Virus record (IMG/VR): IMGVR_UViG_3300025280_004594
Span: 1 to 39,986 of that record
Reading direction: 5' to 3' (one strand)
DNA length: 39,986 nucleotides
Source of the DNA: a virus
Made by a program: the position numbers and the translations under genes. The notes under the pieces were generated by a model. It made no database searches. It worked only from the letters and a program-made list of their open reading frames with translations, and was not told the DNA's origin. Below are positions 24,201-39,200 of the stretch, in pieces (the stretch's first letter is position 1; each line of letters starts with the position of its first letter).

Positions 24201-27200
24201 AAAATGATTTTTTCAAAATGCTTACATTAGATCTTGCCCGGGCAACTCACAAACCAGCAGATCAACCAATTGGAGCAAACACAGGAAATGACCCTAAGCA
24301 TCCTTATTTAAATAAGTGGGCTGAAATAGCAAAAGAGAATGAACAAAATAAATTTGATTTAGCTGCTGGTTTACAAAAAGCGACGGAAGATTATATTAGG
24401 TCAATGTTGAATAGTCTTTTAAGTCAAGTAGAAGATGTTGAAAATCTTTGTCTTGCTGGCGGTGTAACTTTAAATTCTGTTGCTATTGGAAAAATATACG
24501 ATTGGTTTCCACAAATAAAGAATATATATGCAACACCGACACCTCATGATGGCGGATTAACCATTGGCGCCGCACAATATTTATGGCATCAGATACTAGA
24601 TAATCCGCGAATCGAATGGAAAGATAACTTTACTCCTTATCTTGGGTTTGAATACGACAACATAGAAGAAACCTTAAAGAAATACGATAATATCTCATAT
24701 GAAAGTTGTACTGATGATAAAGTTATCGATTTGTTAGACAAACAAAACATTGTTGCTGTTTTTGGTGGTGGCTCAGAATCTGGGCGAAGAGCTTTAGGGA
24801 ACAGAAGTATCCTAGCCGATCCAAGAAATCCGAATATGAAAGACCTCATTAATGAAAAAGTGAAACATAGACAGTGGTTTAGACCTTTCGCCCCCTCTAT
24901 TCTTCGTGAAGAAGTTAATAATTGGTTTACAAAAGACAAAGATAGTCCTTATATGAGTTTTGTTTTTGATTTTAAAGAAGAGGTAAAAGATAAGGTACCA
25001 GCAGTTGTGCACCTTAATGGAACAGCTAGATTACAAACCGTCACAGAAAATGATAATAAATGGTATTACAATTTTATCAAAAAATGGTATAATAAATCTG
25101 GAGTTCCAATTATTTTAAATACAAGCTTTAATGATAGGGAGCCGATTTGCGAGACCGCAGAACATGCTACTAATTGTTTTTTAAGAACAAATATTGATTA
25201 TTTATACTTTTATAATGAAAATATTTTAATAAGTAAAAAGTAAATGGAGAAGAAAATATTAACATGAAAGTCTCTTTTGGTATTATTAATTATAACAGAC
25301 TTTTTTATCTAAAAAGCTGTGCAGAATCTCTAATGGAGTCGGTAAAAGATTATGATGGAGAATTAGAATTTATTTGTATTGATGATAATAGCAAAGAAAA
25401 AGGAACACAAGAATATTTACAAAGTTTATCTGATCGAGGCTGGAAAGTTATAAATCAACAAGACCACAGAATAAAAGAAAAAACAGATATAAAAATCATT
25501 AAAGATCTTATTGATGAATACTCAGTGGCATTAAATATTTTTTGTCAAGAATCTTCTGGAGAATTGTTAGTCCCCCTTCAAGGCGATATGCAATTCATTA
25601 GAAAAAATTGGTTGCAGGATTATGTATCATTATTTTCTGAGAGGGGTGATATATTTGTTGCTGTATTAGATGCGCAAAGAAAAGTTAGGCTTGATGATGC
25701 ATATTTTATAAATCACTCCAAACATGGTAATAATGTTTTTGCCGTTAATCCTACTAGAATAGTGCCAGGTGCTGGAGATTGTTTTTATAAACGAGAATAT
25801 ATAGATGCTATGGATGGATGGCAAGTCGGAGAAAGTAATAATGCGGAAGACATTTTTACTATTACAGCAAGTAAAATGTTTCCTAATAAAAAGGTTTATA
25901 TGCCTTGGATTCCTGTTTCTATAGCAATTTATACAGATCCTAGAGGAACTATGGGCCGCGTAAGAGGAAACATACGTTATGGTTTGTATTGGGAGGCTCT
26001 TAAAAATAACATGTATTATAAATGGGTCGATTTAAAGGATTTAAAGATAAACAAACACAGACCATTTTCTATAGAAGAACTGGCTTCGCCCAACGGCGAT
26101 TGGGAAATGCCAATAGACGAGCAAGGAAATTGGAAGAAAAATCCAATTAATTGGCCTATAGAAACAGAAGATGTGCCTTGTGAAACAATATATTAAATTG
26201 AGGATAATGTGAAAGTACCACAATCTATGCCACATGTTGGAATGGAAGAATATGAAGCAATAAAACAATGTTTCGAAACCAATTGGATCACAGAAGGACC
26301 TTTAGCAGAGGAATTTAGTAAGAAGCTTTGTGAAATGACTGGTACTAAATATGGAGTACTTGCACCAAATGGTACTTTAGGTTTAATTCTGGGATTAAAG
26401 GCCCTTGGTATTAAACCTGGAGATGAAGTTATTGTACCAGATTCTACATTTTTTGCTTCTGCAACTTCTGTTGAATTTTTAGGAGCTAAGCCTGTTTTTG
26501 TAGATGTTTGTGAAGACCTCCAGATAAACGTGGAAGATTGTGAGCGTGCTTTAACTGAAAAAACTAAAGCAATTATGCCAGTTCATCTTTTTGGTTTTAC
26601 TCCAGACATGGGGAAAGTAGAACAATTTGCAAAGAAACATAATCTCTTAGTTATAGAAGATGCAGCACAAGGCTTAGGAATTAAATGGAATGGCAAGAGT
26701 TGTGGTAGCTTTGGAGATATTGGGAGTTTTTCATTTTTCGCTGACAAAACTTTAACAACATGTGAAGGCGGGTTTGTAACAACGAATAACGAAGAAATAT
26801 ATGATAATTTATTATTTTTAAGAAACCAGGGAAGAAAAGATCGAGGTACTTTTATTCATCCTAAGATAGGATATAATTTTAGAATGACAGACATACAATG
26901 TGCTATTGGATTGACACAGCTTAAAAAATTTGATAGTATTGTAGAGAAGAAGAATCATATTCATAAAAAGTATACAGAAGCATTTTCTGATTTTGAGCAT
27001 GTTGACATTTATCAACCACCAAAAGAAATTGATCCTTTTATACCTTTTAGGGTTATTCTAAAAACGAAAAACAATGAAGCTAGTCAATTAATGGAACATA
27101 TGCGAAACAATAGTGTAGAACCAAGAATGTTCTTTTATCCGCTTCATTTACAACCGGCATTTGCAAACTGGCTAGACGACCCTCGTTATGATAGAAAACA

Positions 27201-30200
27201 CTTTCCTGTTGCAGAAAAATCTTATGATAATGGAATTTGTTTACCTTCTTTTGTGGATATAACTGATGAGCAACTTAATTATACTTGTGAGATAATAAGG
27301 AATTATTATAAATGAAAGATGCTAAAAAATTAGAAAATATCTTAAATCTTGTCTCTGATTATGTTGAAGAAACAAAAGACAAAGAATGGATTGAGGGAGA
27401 AGACTGGGTTTCTTATTCTGGGCCTTATTTTAGTAAAAAAGAATATTTGGCAGCCATAGAAGTGTTGCTTGATGGCTGGTTGATTTTTGGAAAAAACGCA
27501 AGACAGTTTGAAATAGAATTTCCTAAATATCTTGGTATGAAACATGGATCTCTAACAAATTCTGGCAGCTCTGCCTTATTATTGGCAATGTCAGCCTTGA
27601 AATCAAAAAACCTTTATAATCTTCCAGAAGGCTCCAAGTTTATAACCCCAGTAGTTTGTTGGCCAACCACTTTAAGCTCTATGTTACAAAATGGATTTGA
27701 GCCTGTTTTTGTTGATGTAACTTTACCAGATTTAAACTTAGATCTAGATCAAATGGAGCAAAAGCTTGAAGAAGATCCTGATATTCGTGGTGTGGCATTT
27801 GCTCATGTTTTAGGAAATCCACCAAATATGGATAGACTTATGCACTTAGTTAAGAAATATAACTTGATCTTTGTTGAAGATGCCTGCGATGCATTAGGTT
27901 CATATTATGATGGCAAAAAACTTGGTTCTTTCGGGCATTTATCCACGTGTTCTTTTTTTCCTGCTCACCACATGACCATGGGCGAGGGCGGGTTTGTAGC
28001 TACAAATAATGGAAAAATTAGAAAAGTTGTAGCAAGTATGAGAGATTGGGGCCGTGCGTGTTATTGTAACACTGCAAAACCTGGCTGTGTTTTACAATCG
28101 ACGGCTTGCGGTAATAGATTTGGAGCTTGGCTTCCTGGTATGCCTGAAACAATTTACGACCACAGGTATGTTTTTGATGAAATCGGCTATAATCTAAAAC
28201 CATTGGATCTACAAGCAGCTATGGGTTTAAAACAGCTTGAGAAATTGCCGGAACTTGATGAGGCGCGCCGCCAAAATTTTAAAAAGCTTATCGACATTTT
28301 TCAACCTTATAAACAATATTTTCACTTACCCAAGGCAACTGAAAAATCTGATCCATGCTGGTTTGCATTTTTATTGACCGTTAAAAATGGCGCCCCATTC
28401 ACTCGTAATGATATTGTTTCGTACTTAGAAAAATCAAAAATTCAAACGCGCTCCTATTTTGCAGGAAATATTCTAACACATCCAGGCTACAATCATATGG
28501 CAGAAAAATATGGAGACTTAGGTGAGACATTTCCAGTTGCAAATTTAGCGACTACTAATTCATTTTTTGTAGGGACGTATGCTGGAATAACGGAAGAAAA
28601 AATGAATTACATTAAAAAGATCGTTGATAGTTTCTTTAAAAAAATATGGAGTTAAATTGAAGATTTTAATTACAGGAGGAACGGGGTTTATTGGAGCCCA
28701 CCTAGCAAGTTATGCACTAAAAGAAGGTCACATGATTCATATATGCGATAATAACGTACGAGGAACTAAAGATCTTTTTATTGATAATTTGATCAACCAT
28801 GGAGTAAAATTTATTAAATGCGATGTAACACAAACAGAGGAACTTTTAAAATTAGATAAAGATTATGACATTGTGTTTCACTTAGCCGCTATTAATGGTA
28901 CAGAAAACTTCTATACTATTCCCTATGAAATTATGAGAGTAGCCATTTTGGGAACAATGAATTTGCTAGAATATTTTAAAGGACAAAAACTTAAGTTTGT
29001 TTACTCTTCTTCCTCAGAAACTTATGCATGTACATTTAAATTTAAAAGTAATTTAATACCAACACCAGAAACAATTGATCTTTGTATTAGTGATATTTTT
29101 AATCCAAGATATTCGTATGGTGGAAGCAAAATAGCAGGTGAATTGCTTGTTGCTAACTTTTCTTATCAACACGGCTTAGATTATAAAATTATTAGATATA
29201 ATAACATTTATGGCCCAAGACAAGGGTTTAAACATGTGATACCACAGTTTATTAAGAGAGCTTATTTTAAGGAAAATCCATTTCGAATTTATGGTTCAAC
29301 ACAAACAAGAGCGTTTTGTTATATTGATGATGCAATCGAAGCTACAATGAAACTAGCTTCGATAAATAAAAAAGGCATATTTCATATTGGCAATGATGAG
29401 CACGAAATGTTTATAATGGATTTAGCTGAGAAAGTTGTTAAGAAGTTTGATTATTCTCCTAAATTCGAAATAAAAAAAGCACCAGAAGGAAGTGTCAAAA
29501 GAAGATGCCCAGATATATCTCTTTTAAGAGAAGTGATTAATTTCACTCCTAAACACGACATTGATTCTGGCTTAGATAAAACAATAAAATGGTATTCTGA
29601 TTATTATTCTAGTAACGATATTCCAAGCTCTCAATTTTTATAGGTGATTAAATGAAATGTGCTTTATTCTTGCCTGGACATATGCGTCATTATAAAAAGA
29701 CTTTTTTAAATCAAAATAAAACTATAATAAATCCAAACAAGTGTGATATATTTATATCAACTTCAAATCTAATAACTGCAATAACGGAATCCGGTAAATG
29801 TATTACTAAAGAAAAAGATACAAAAATACTTGAAAAAGAAATAATTTCAGTTTATGGTAATAAATTAAAAAGTTTAATAATAAATCCCGAAGAAAACAAC
29901 GATCTGGGCCCAGATTGGTCTGGACAACAATGGAAAAGATTACAAGAGTGTTTCGAACAAAAAAATTTATATGAAAAGGAAAATAATTTTAATTACGATG
30001 TGATAATTCGAGCAAGAACAGATTTGGTATATTCGAAACCTTTAAAACTGACAGAAGAAAATATTAAAAATAATAAAGTATCTTTATTTAAGCATTTTAA
30101 TAGAAAAATACCAATTCACGATCAATTTGCTTATGGCCATTCCGATTCTATGGAATACTATTGTAACTTAATAGATGTTTATATTTCTCGCGAAAAGGGC

Positions 30201-33200
30201 GATAATCGCTCATGGGCAGAAGTTGGTGGTAGATCTGAAGATCAACTTTATAAATGGTTAATAAAACATGATATAGAAATAGAATACATAAAAGATTTTT
30301 ATTTTAGAATGATACGAGGCCGAGAATGAAAATATATATTTGTTATGATATAAAAGACACTCCTCATGGTGGAGCTAATCAATTTTTAAAAGCTTTAAAA
30401 AATCAATTTATAGAAAAAAATGTTTATACGGAAAATCCATCAAAAGCAGATATAATTTTATTTAATAGTCATCATAATATTGAAAGCTTGTTACAAATTA
30501 AAAATGCATTTCCTGATAAGATTTATGCACATAGAACTGATGGCCCAATGAGACTTTATAATGATATGAATGATAATAGGGATTATATTGTTATAAAGCT
30601 TAATAGTTTAGCTGATGCAACAATATTTCAAAGCCAATGGTCTTATAAACAAAATTTAAAGCTTGGTTTTTATTGTAAAGCCCCAACAGTTGTAATACAC
30701 AACGCTCCAGATCCATATATATTTAATAAACAATATGATAAAATAAAGAACGAGAAGTTTAGACTAATAGCTACTAGTTGGTCTGATAATCCTAGAAAAG
30801 GGTTCAAATATTATGATTTTTTAGATAAAAATTTAGATTTTGATAAATATGAGTTTTGTTTTGCGGGCCGGTCATCTATTAATTTTAAAAATATTAATAT
30901 GCTTGGTCCTCTTTCGTCAAAAGACCTAGCAAAACAAATAAAGCTTAGTGACGTATTTTTAACCGCCAGTGAAAATGATCCATGTTCTAATTCTTTAATT
31001 GAGGCATTGTCTTGTGGCCTTCCTGCTATCGCACTAAATAGCGGTGGTCATCCTGAGCTTGTAAAACAGGGAGGATATATTTTTAAAGATTTTGAAGATT
31101 TGTTTAAAGTGATAGAAAAAATTTGTTATAATACTGAAATATGTAGAAAAAATATCAACATTGATTCTATAAAAGATGTGTCGGAAAAATATATAGATTT
31201 TTTTAAAGAATTGTCATGAAAGATGAAAGTATTTTAAAAATGAGATAGCTATGAATAGGCCTAAAACAATTATCTGTGACATAGATGGCACACTTGTAAC
31301 ACACAGCTGTGGTCCATCACGTATTCTAACAAGGAAACCAACCATTCTTAAAGGCACCTTGGAAAAGCTAGAAGAATGGGATAAAAAGGATTATAACATA
31401 ATTTTGTTGACCGGCCGAAGAGAATCCATGAGAAAGCTAACTGAAGATAGTTTACGATCTTTGGGCATATTTTATGATAAGTTGATTATGGGTGTTGGCG
31501 GCGGCCAAAGAGTTTTAATTAATGATCTAAAACCAAACAAAAATGATGAAAATAATCCTACAGCAATTGCAATAAATTTGGAAAGAAATATAGGAATATC
31601 AAGCATAGAAGTATAAAAAAAGAAATTATGATATGAAAATTTACTCTGATGGAAGTAGTTTAAGCGAAATTGAAAATCTGATTAATGAATTAAATATAGA
31701 TGGATTTACTACAAACCCTAGTTTAATGAAGAAACTGGGCGTCAAAGATTATGTTGGATACTGTAAAGAATTTATAAGTTTAATTAATGGCAGACCAGTT
31801 TCATTTGAAGTTTTCGCTAATGACCTTGATGAGATGAAAAGACAGGCTAAAATAATCAACAACTGGGGCACAAATGTGTATATAAAGGTACCAATTACAA
31901 ATACGTTAGGCGAATCATGCCTACCCCTTGTTAAAGATTTGCAAGAATCGGGAATAAAGGTAAATATAACTGCTGTTTTTACAAAAGACCAAATAGACGA
32001 TATCTTTGATACTTTAGTTGATGAGATTCCATCGATAGTTTCAATTTTTGCAGGTAGAATCGCTGATACCGGTGTATCACCAATAACTAATGTAAAATAC
32101 GCTGTACAGCGCTTTAGAAACAACGACAAAGTTGAAGTACTCTGGGCCAGCTGTAGAGAGATCTATAATATCCATCAAGCTGAGAAATCTGGTTGTCATA
32201 TAATAACAATACAAAACTCTCTACTTAAAAAAATGAATTTGAAGGGAAAAGATTTGAATCAGTTTTCCATAGAGACAGTGAAAATGTTTAGAGAGGATGC
32301 TGTACAATCAGGTTACAAGCTATGAATTTTTTAACCAATGAAAAAGTAACTGTTATTTTTCCGATGGCTGGAGAAGCGTCTAGGTTCGAATGTGAATTCA
32401 AGCCTTTCCTTACCTTTGATAATAAGCTATTCATAGAAAACGCTGTAAATTCATTTTTAAAATATACTAATAGAATTAAAGAAATAATTTTTATTTTCCT
32501 AAGAGAACAAGAAAATAGTTTTGACGTTCAGAGCGTATTAGAAAACAAATTCAATACAAATTTCACAATAAGAACCGCGATCTTAGAAAAAAAAACAAAA
32601 AGTCAATACGAGACGGTCTCTTTGGCTCTTACAAAATTAAAAATCAAAAACAGGCAAATAATAGTTTGTGACTGTGATCATAGTTTAGATGTTACTAAAA
32701 TTTTCAAAGAAATTGATAAAAGAAAAAGTGATTGCATTATCCCTGTGTGGAAAATAGGAATTAATGAGATAAATTCTTGGAGCATTGTAGCAATATCAGA
32801 GAGTAAAGAGCCTATAGAAATATCAGAGAAGAAGTTGCCAAAATCAAACGGTGAGTTCTTTGGTTGTATTGGATGTACTTACTTCTCAAATTCTGATTAT
32901 ATTTTAGAACAAGAAAAATCAGAAAATATTTCTGATGTGATTATGTATTTGATTGATAACCCTGAAAAAAATGTTTCACATACAATCATAGATAAAGCTT
33001 ACTTTTTTGGGGACCCGAAAAGACTCAAAGAATCTGAAAATTATTTGCAAAATAACTATGAACATGACGATATAAAAGTTATAAGAAAATTCAAAGGTGG
33101 CTCTTTTGCAAAAACAGTTTTAATAGAGAAACAAGATGGTAGTTTAGCTGTAAGAAAAAATGTTAAAAAAGATGAAAATTTAGATCTAGGATATGGTAGA

Positions 33201-36200
33201 CTAAAGAAACAATACGTTGACTTGCTTAGATTATCAAAAATATGTCACGATATAACACCAAAACTATCAAAAAGCAAAGAAAACAAGAATGAATATTTTT
33301 ATGATATGGAATATTTGAAAGATTACAAACAGCTTTCGGAATTTACTGCACCTGAAAAAAGATTTTGCATCCAGAAACTTCTAGAAGTATTCAATAAAGA
33401 TGTTTACTCTGCGAAGGCAGTCTTAAATGAAGAGAATAATTGGTTAATTTACCATTTAGATACCAAAATATATGATAAACTTAAGAAACTTTCATCAAAT
33501 AAAAAGTTCAATCACATTATAAACAGCGAATACATCAAAATTAATGACCAAAAAATTTTAGGCACTCGTACCGTGATAGATCGCATTAAGAAAAAACACT
33601 ATTCTTATTTTAGTCCTAAATTTTTATCACCTATTCATGGTGATCTGACATTTGAAAATATAATGTTTGATGGTGAATTAGTAAAAATTATAGATCCGGA
33701 TGGCGGCGAGTACATTGATTCGCCACTTCTTGATTTTGGAAAAATGTTACAATCAATTATATCTCAATATGAAAGATGGTCAAATGCAAACTTTGACCTA
33801 GTTGATTTTAATTATGAAAATATTAAACTAAATGATGTGAATATAGTAAAAGGAGACGACGGGATACTTGAATTCTGTTTAAATTTGTGGTCAGATATTC
33901 TAGATCTACAAGAAGACTATGATAAGGTAAAGACTCTTGGGTATTTCTACATGTCTTTACATTTAATTAGAATGGTACCGTTTAGAATGAAAGCTAGCGA
34001 AGATCAAGCAATGTATGCGCTAGTTACAGCAACAAAATATTTAAATAAATGCTTGCACTTTATAAGGGATAATAAATGAATATCTTAATCACAGGCGGTG
34101 CAGGCTTTATAGGTTCTCAAGCTGGCTGGTATTTCCAAAATCTAGACCACAATGTAACTCTTTTAGATAATATGAGCTATGGCAAGGAAGATAACCTGAC
34201 TATAGATGGCACTAGCATAGGCGAGTTTATTTTAGCAGACGTTAGAGATCCATCCTTTGCAGATCATTGTATAAATAAGGATGTAATTATTCATTTAGCC
34301 GGTATAGCACCGTTACCTGATTGCCAAATGAATCCCACAGCAGCTTATGAAAATAATGTTGTTGGTACATTGAATGTGCTCGAAGCATGCCGTAAAATGA
34401 ACGTGCCAAAGATTATCTTCTCAAGCACTAGTGCAATTTATGAAAATTGTCACACGGTACCGTTTAAAGAAGATTTAATTGAAAAAGAGCCTGACTTAGC
34501 CTATTCAATGTCGAAACGCGCTTGTGAGATGATTTGCCAAGGATATGTTAATAATTATGCGCTTAACATTGTTATTATGCGATTTTTTAACGTTTACGGC
34601 CCTCATCAAGATTTTATGAGGAAACAGCCTCCTTTGATGGGCTATATAATAAAGTGTTTATTACAAGATACAATACCCACATTTTATTCGTCAGGACATC
34701 AAAGAAGGGATTATGTGTATATCGACGATGTAGTGAGGATGATGCGCATGATTATTGAAAAAAGCCCTACGCCCGGATCCGTATTTAATACTTGTAGTGG
34801 CCGCGACTATTCAGTAAGAGAGATTTATGATTTATATTCAGAAGCCTTTAAAAAAGATATTTCTGCCTGTTACGACGACTCTAGCAGATTTTGGGATAGA
34901 TATCCGATACTCTTTGCTGGCAAAAAACCTCTTAGTAAGGAGCGGCTTGTAAAAGAAGTTAATAAACATAGCTTAGGTTCGTATCACCATGCGAATGAAA
35001 TACTTGGGTGGAGCCCTTCTGTAACCATAGAACAGGGAATAGCAGAATGTGTAAAATATGCGAAACATTTAATATTATAGTTGGAGATTAAATGAACATA
35101 GAAAAGATTTTAAAAGATATACCCGATAAACGTGAGTGGAAAACTATAACATCTCTTAAATTAAAAAGAGACATATATAACTTTTTTAACGAGAGAGATT
35201 TACATGAAGCTAGCATTGTAGAACTAGGCACACATCATGGCCACACTACACGAGTTTTAAGTTTTTTATTTAAAGAAGTTGTAACGTATGATATTGAAGA
35301 TAGTGACCCACCTGGATTTTCTAAAAAACTTAATAAAGACCGTGACAATATATTATATAGATATCAAGATATATATCAATTTCCATGGTGGGAAGAATGT
35401 GGTGAAACGCAAGTTGTGTTTATAGATACTATACACAAATATGATGAAGTTTGTATGGACATAAATAATTCTTTAAAATTAGAAAACCTTGAGTATATAA
35501 TTTTTGATGATTACGGTATGTTTCCAGAAGTTAAACGCGCCGTAAGAAATGCAGTTAGAGACGAAAAGTTAATACCAGTCAAATATATAGGAGAAAAACC
35601 AGGATCCGATTGTCGCCCGGGCACACTATTACAAGATTGGGAAGGAATTATTTGCAAAAGTGTTAGTTGACACCAAAACATCTGTATATGGAGGAACAGG
35701 TTTTATAGGGAGTACATATTGTAAAATGTTTGCTGAAGAAACTTTAATTATACCACGTGCTCAAAAAACACCCGAAACAAATAATATCTTATATTTTATA
35801 AGCACCACACACAATTATAATATATTTGAAGACCCACACTTAGATATTGAAACAAATTTAAATTTATTAGTTGATGTATTAGAAGAATGCAGGGACAAAG
35901 AAAACGCAGTCTTTAATTTTATCAGCTCTTGGTTTGTTTATGGAAAAACAAACGATTTTCCTGCAAGGGAAGATTCTTATTGCAACCCGAAGGGATTTTA
36001 TTCTATTACTAAAAGAGCAGCTGAGCAATTGCTAGTTTCTTTTTGTGAGACATTTAAAATTAATTATAGGATTTTAAGACTTTGCAATGTATACGGAACT
36101 GAAGATAAAAAAGCGTCTAAAAAGAAAAACGCGTTACAATATTTGATAGGTGAAGTTGCCAACAATAGAGATATTAATTTATATGATGGCGGAACAAACG

Positions 36201-39200
36201 TAAGAGACCTTATGCATGTAAAGGATATATGCAAAGCTATAAATCTTGTTATAAAAAAAGGCCCTTTAAACAATATTATTAATGTTGGAAGCGGAGTCCC
36301 TCATAGCTTTATAGACATGATGAGCTATGTAAAAGAAAAAACAAACTCACACAGCAATTTTATCTCTATGCCCCCTCCAGATTTTCATAAGGTTGTACAA
36401 ATTAAAAATATGTATTTAGATGTTACAAAATTAAAAAATCTTGGATTTAAGCAAAATTATAGTATTTGGAATGGATTAGACACACTGATTGATAACATGA
36501 GAGGTAAAAAATGAGATTTGTTGTTACAGGAGGTCGCGGATTTATAGGGAGTCACTTTGTAGAAAAAGCTTTAAAATTAGGACATAGTATAATTGACATA
36601 GATAAGATGACTTATTGTTCTAACTCATCACTTCCATGGGATAAGAATAAAAATTACAAGCTTATTAAAAAAGATATAGTAGAATTAGAATATTTACCCA
36701 TTTGTGATGTTGTAGTTAATTTTGCAGCAGAAAGTCATGTTGACAATTCTATTAACGAAACAATTCCTTTTATTAAAAGTAATATTCTAGGTGTACACAA
36801 TTTACTAGAGTTAGTCAGGGGCAAAAAAGAATATGATAGACCTTTGTTTTTTCAGGTAAGCACGGATGAGGTTTATGGAGAATCGCTTGAAAAGTACTTT
36901 ATGGAAGAGGACAGACTTTTTCCAAGCAATCCATACGCTGCTAGCAAAGCCGCGGCGGAAATGTTAGTATTATCTTATAATAGAACCTATGGAATAGATT
37001 ACGTTATAACAAGAAGTACAAACAACTATGGCCCTCGACAATACAATGAAAAATTAATACCAAAGGCACTGTATTATATTACAAACAATAAAAAAATTCC
37101 AGTTCATGGGGATGGAAGTTATCAAAGGGATTGGTTATATGTCGAAGATAATGTTGATGCTATTTTTACAATTATTAATAAAAAAATAATCAACGACATT
37201 ATAAACATTGGTGCAAATAATCATTTTACAAATTTAGATGTGGTGAAAAATTTGCTACAATGGTGTAACAACAATAGCGAAGACTTGATAGCTTTTGTGG
37301 AAAATAGATGGGGTCAAGATAAAAGATATGCAGTTGATTGTACAAAAATGAAACAATTAGGCTGGAAGCCAAAACATGAAAAAGGACTATATAAATGGTT
37401 TTAGAAAATAAGATACAAATTGATTTTATCATTCCGTCGTATAAATCAAGCGTCTTAACTCCTTGTTGTGTTGAGTCGTTCGAAAGGAACAAGGCCAAAT
37501 ATGATTTTAGATATATAATCATTGAAAATGCAGCAGATGAATCATATAAACAAAATATTTTAAATATATCTGAAAATGTTTTATGGATAAATAATCTTAG
37601 TAAAAACACTGTTGTTAACAACAAGCATGCATGGGCAAATGCTGAAGCAATTGAGATTGGACTAAAACATGCAACTGCAAAATATGTTTTTATATGCCAT
37701 AATGATGTAGCAGCAACAAACCCTACTTGGATGGATTCAATTTATAATAAAATTCAAGAAGGGTATGAAATGGTGGGAACAAGATTTGATAATCCTGAAA
37801 GTCAACGAATAGGTGCAATTCATGCATCTGGAATGCTTATCAATACAGGATTAGCCCTAAAAACACCTTCTGTTTACCCCGAATGGGATGAAGAAACAAG
37901 GAGTTGGAAACTAGATGTTGGAGACGCTTTTACAAGATACTTTAGACAAAATGATTTAAAATATTTTTGTTTTCGCAACACTCACAATAGAAATGTGGAT
38001 TTTGAACTATCATCCCCTTATAATCAAGTAACATTTGATAGAGTCGTTGATGACGATAATAATGTCATATATATGCATCTTGGTAGAGGGTCGTTAAAAG
38101 AAAATTTTGGACATACAAAGAGGGGCAAAAACATTTCTGATTGGAAAAATTTTATAGATCGAGAAATTTTGGGAGATGCTAAAAATGGCTAGATGTTTAG
38201 TAACAGGACACAAAGGATATATCGGATCAGCTTTGTACAAAAAGCTAAAAGAGTTGGGTCACGAAGTGAGAGGAATTGATTTATTTGAAAACCACAATAT
38301 ACTTCACGATTTAAAAGAATATAACCCGCCAATGCGTGGCCACTTTCATCCACATTATTATGATTTTAAACCAGAATATATTTTTCATTTAGCTTGTATC
38401 CCGCGAGTATCATATAGTGTTGAACATCCAGTTTCAACAATGGAAAATAATGTACTAGCAACAACTTATATTCTTAACTTTGCTAGAAAAATAGGAGTAA
38501 AAAGAGTTATTTATTCTGGATCTTCTTCAGTAAGAGGCAATGGAAATGGTCCAACCAGCCCATATGGTTTACAAAAACTAGTTTCCGAGATGGAATGTAA
38601 ATTGTATTCAGATTTATATGGCTTGGACACAGTTTCGTTGAGATATTTTAATGTATATTCAGAAGACCAGCCAGCAGATGGACCATATTCGACTGCAATT
38701 GCAAACTGGATGAAACATATAAGAGAAGATAAAATGCCTTTTATTACTGGAGATGGAACACAAAGAAGAGATATGACATACATAGATGATGTTGTTTCCG
38801 CTAACATTTTTGCGATGGAACATAAAGAAAAATTCAATGGGCAACATCATGATGTTGGAACTGAGCAAAACATTTCTTTAAATCAAATTAAAGAAATTGT
38901 TTTAAAATATTTTCCTGATTTAACTTTTAGATATACTGATCCTCGCCCGGGCGATGTTAATATTACTTGTGCTAACATGTTAGGATTAAAAGAACTAGGA
39001 TGGGAGCCAAAGATAAAAATTAATGATGGAATTAATAAATGTTTTAGATTACTTAAGGAGGAAATAAATGGAAGATAATAAAAACATGTTTATGACAGAT
39101 CAAGCAGTCGGTGCAGTTATGATGGCACTTCAAAAATCTTTATTGGAACAAAGCGATATTGTACCAGTGTTAAAAGAGTTTAAATTTCGACTATCAGAGG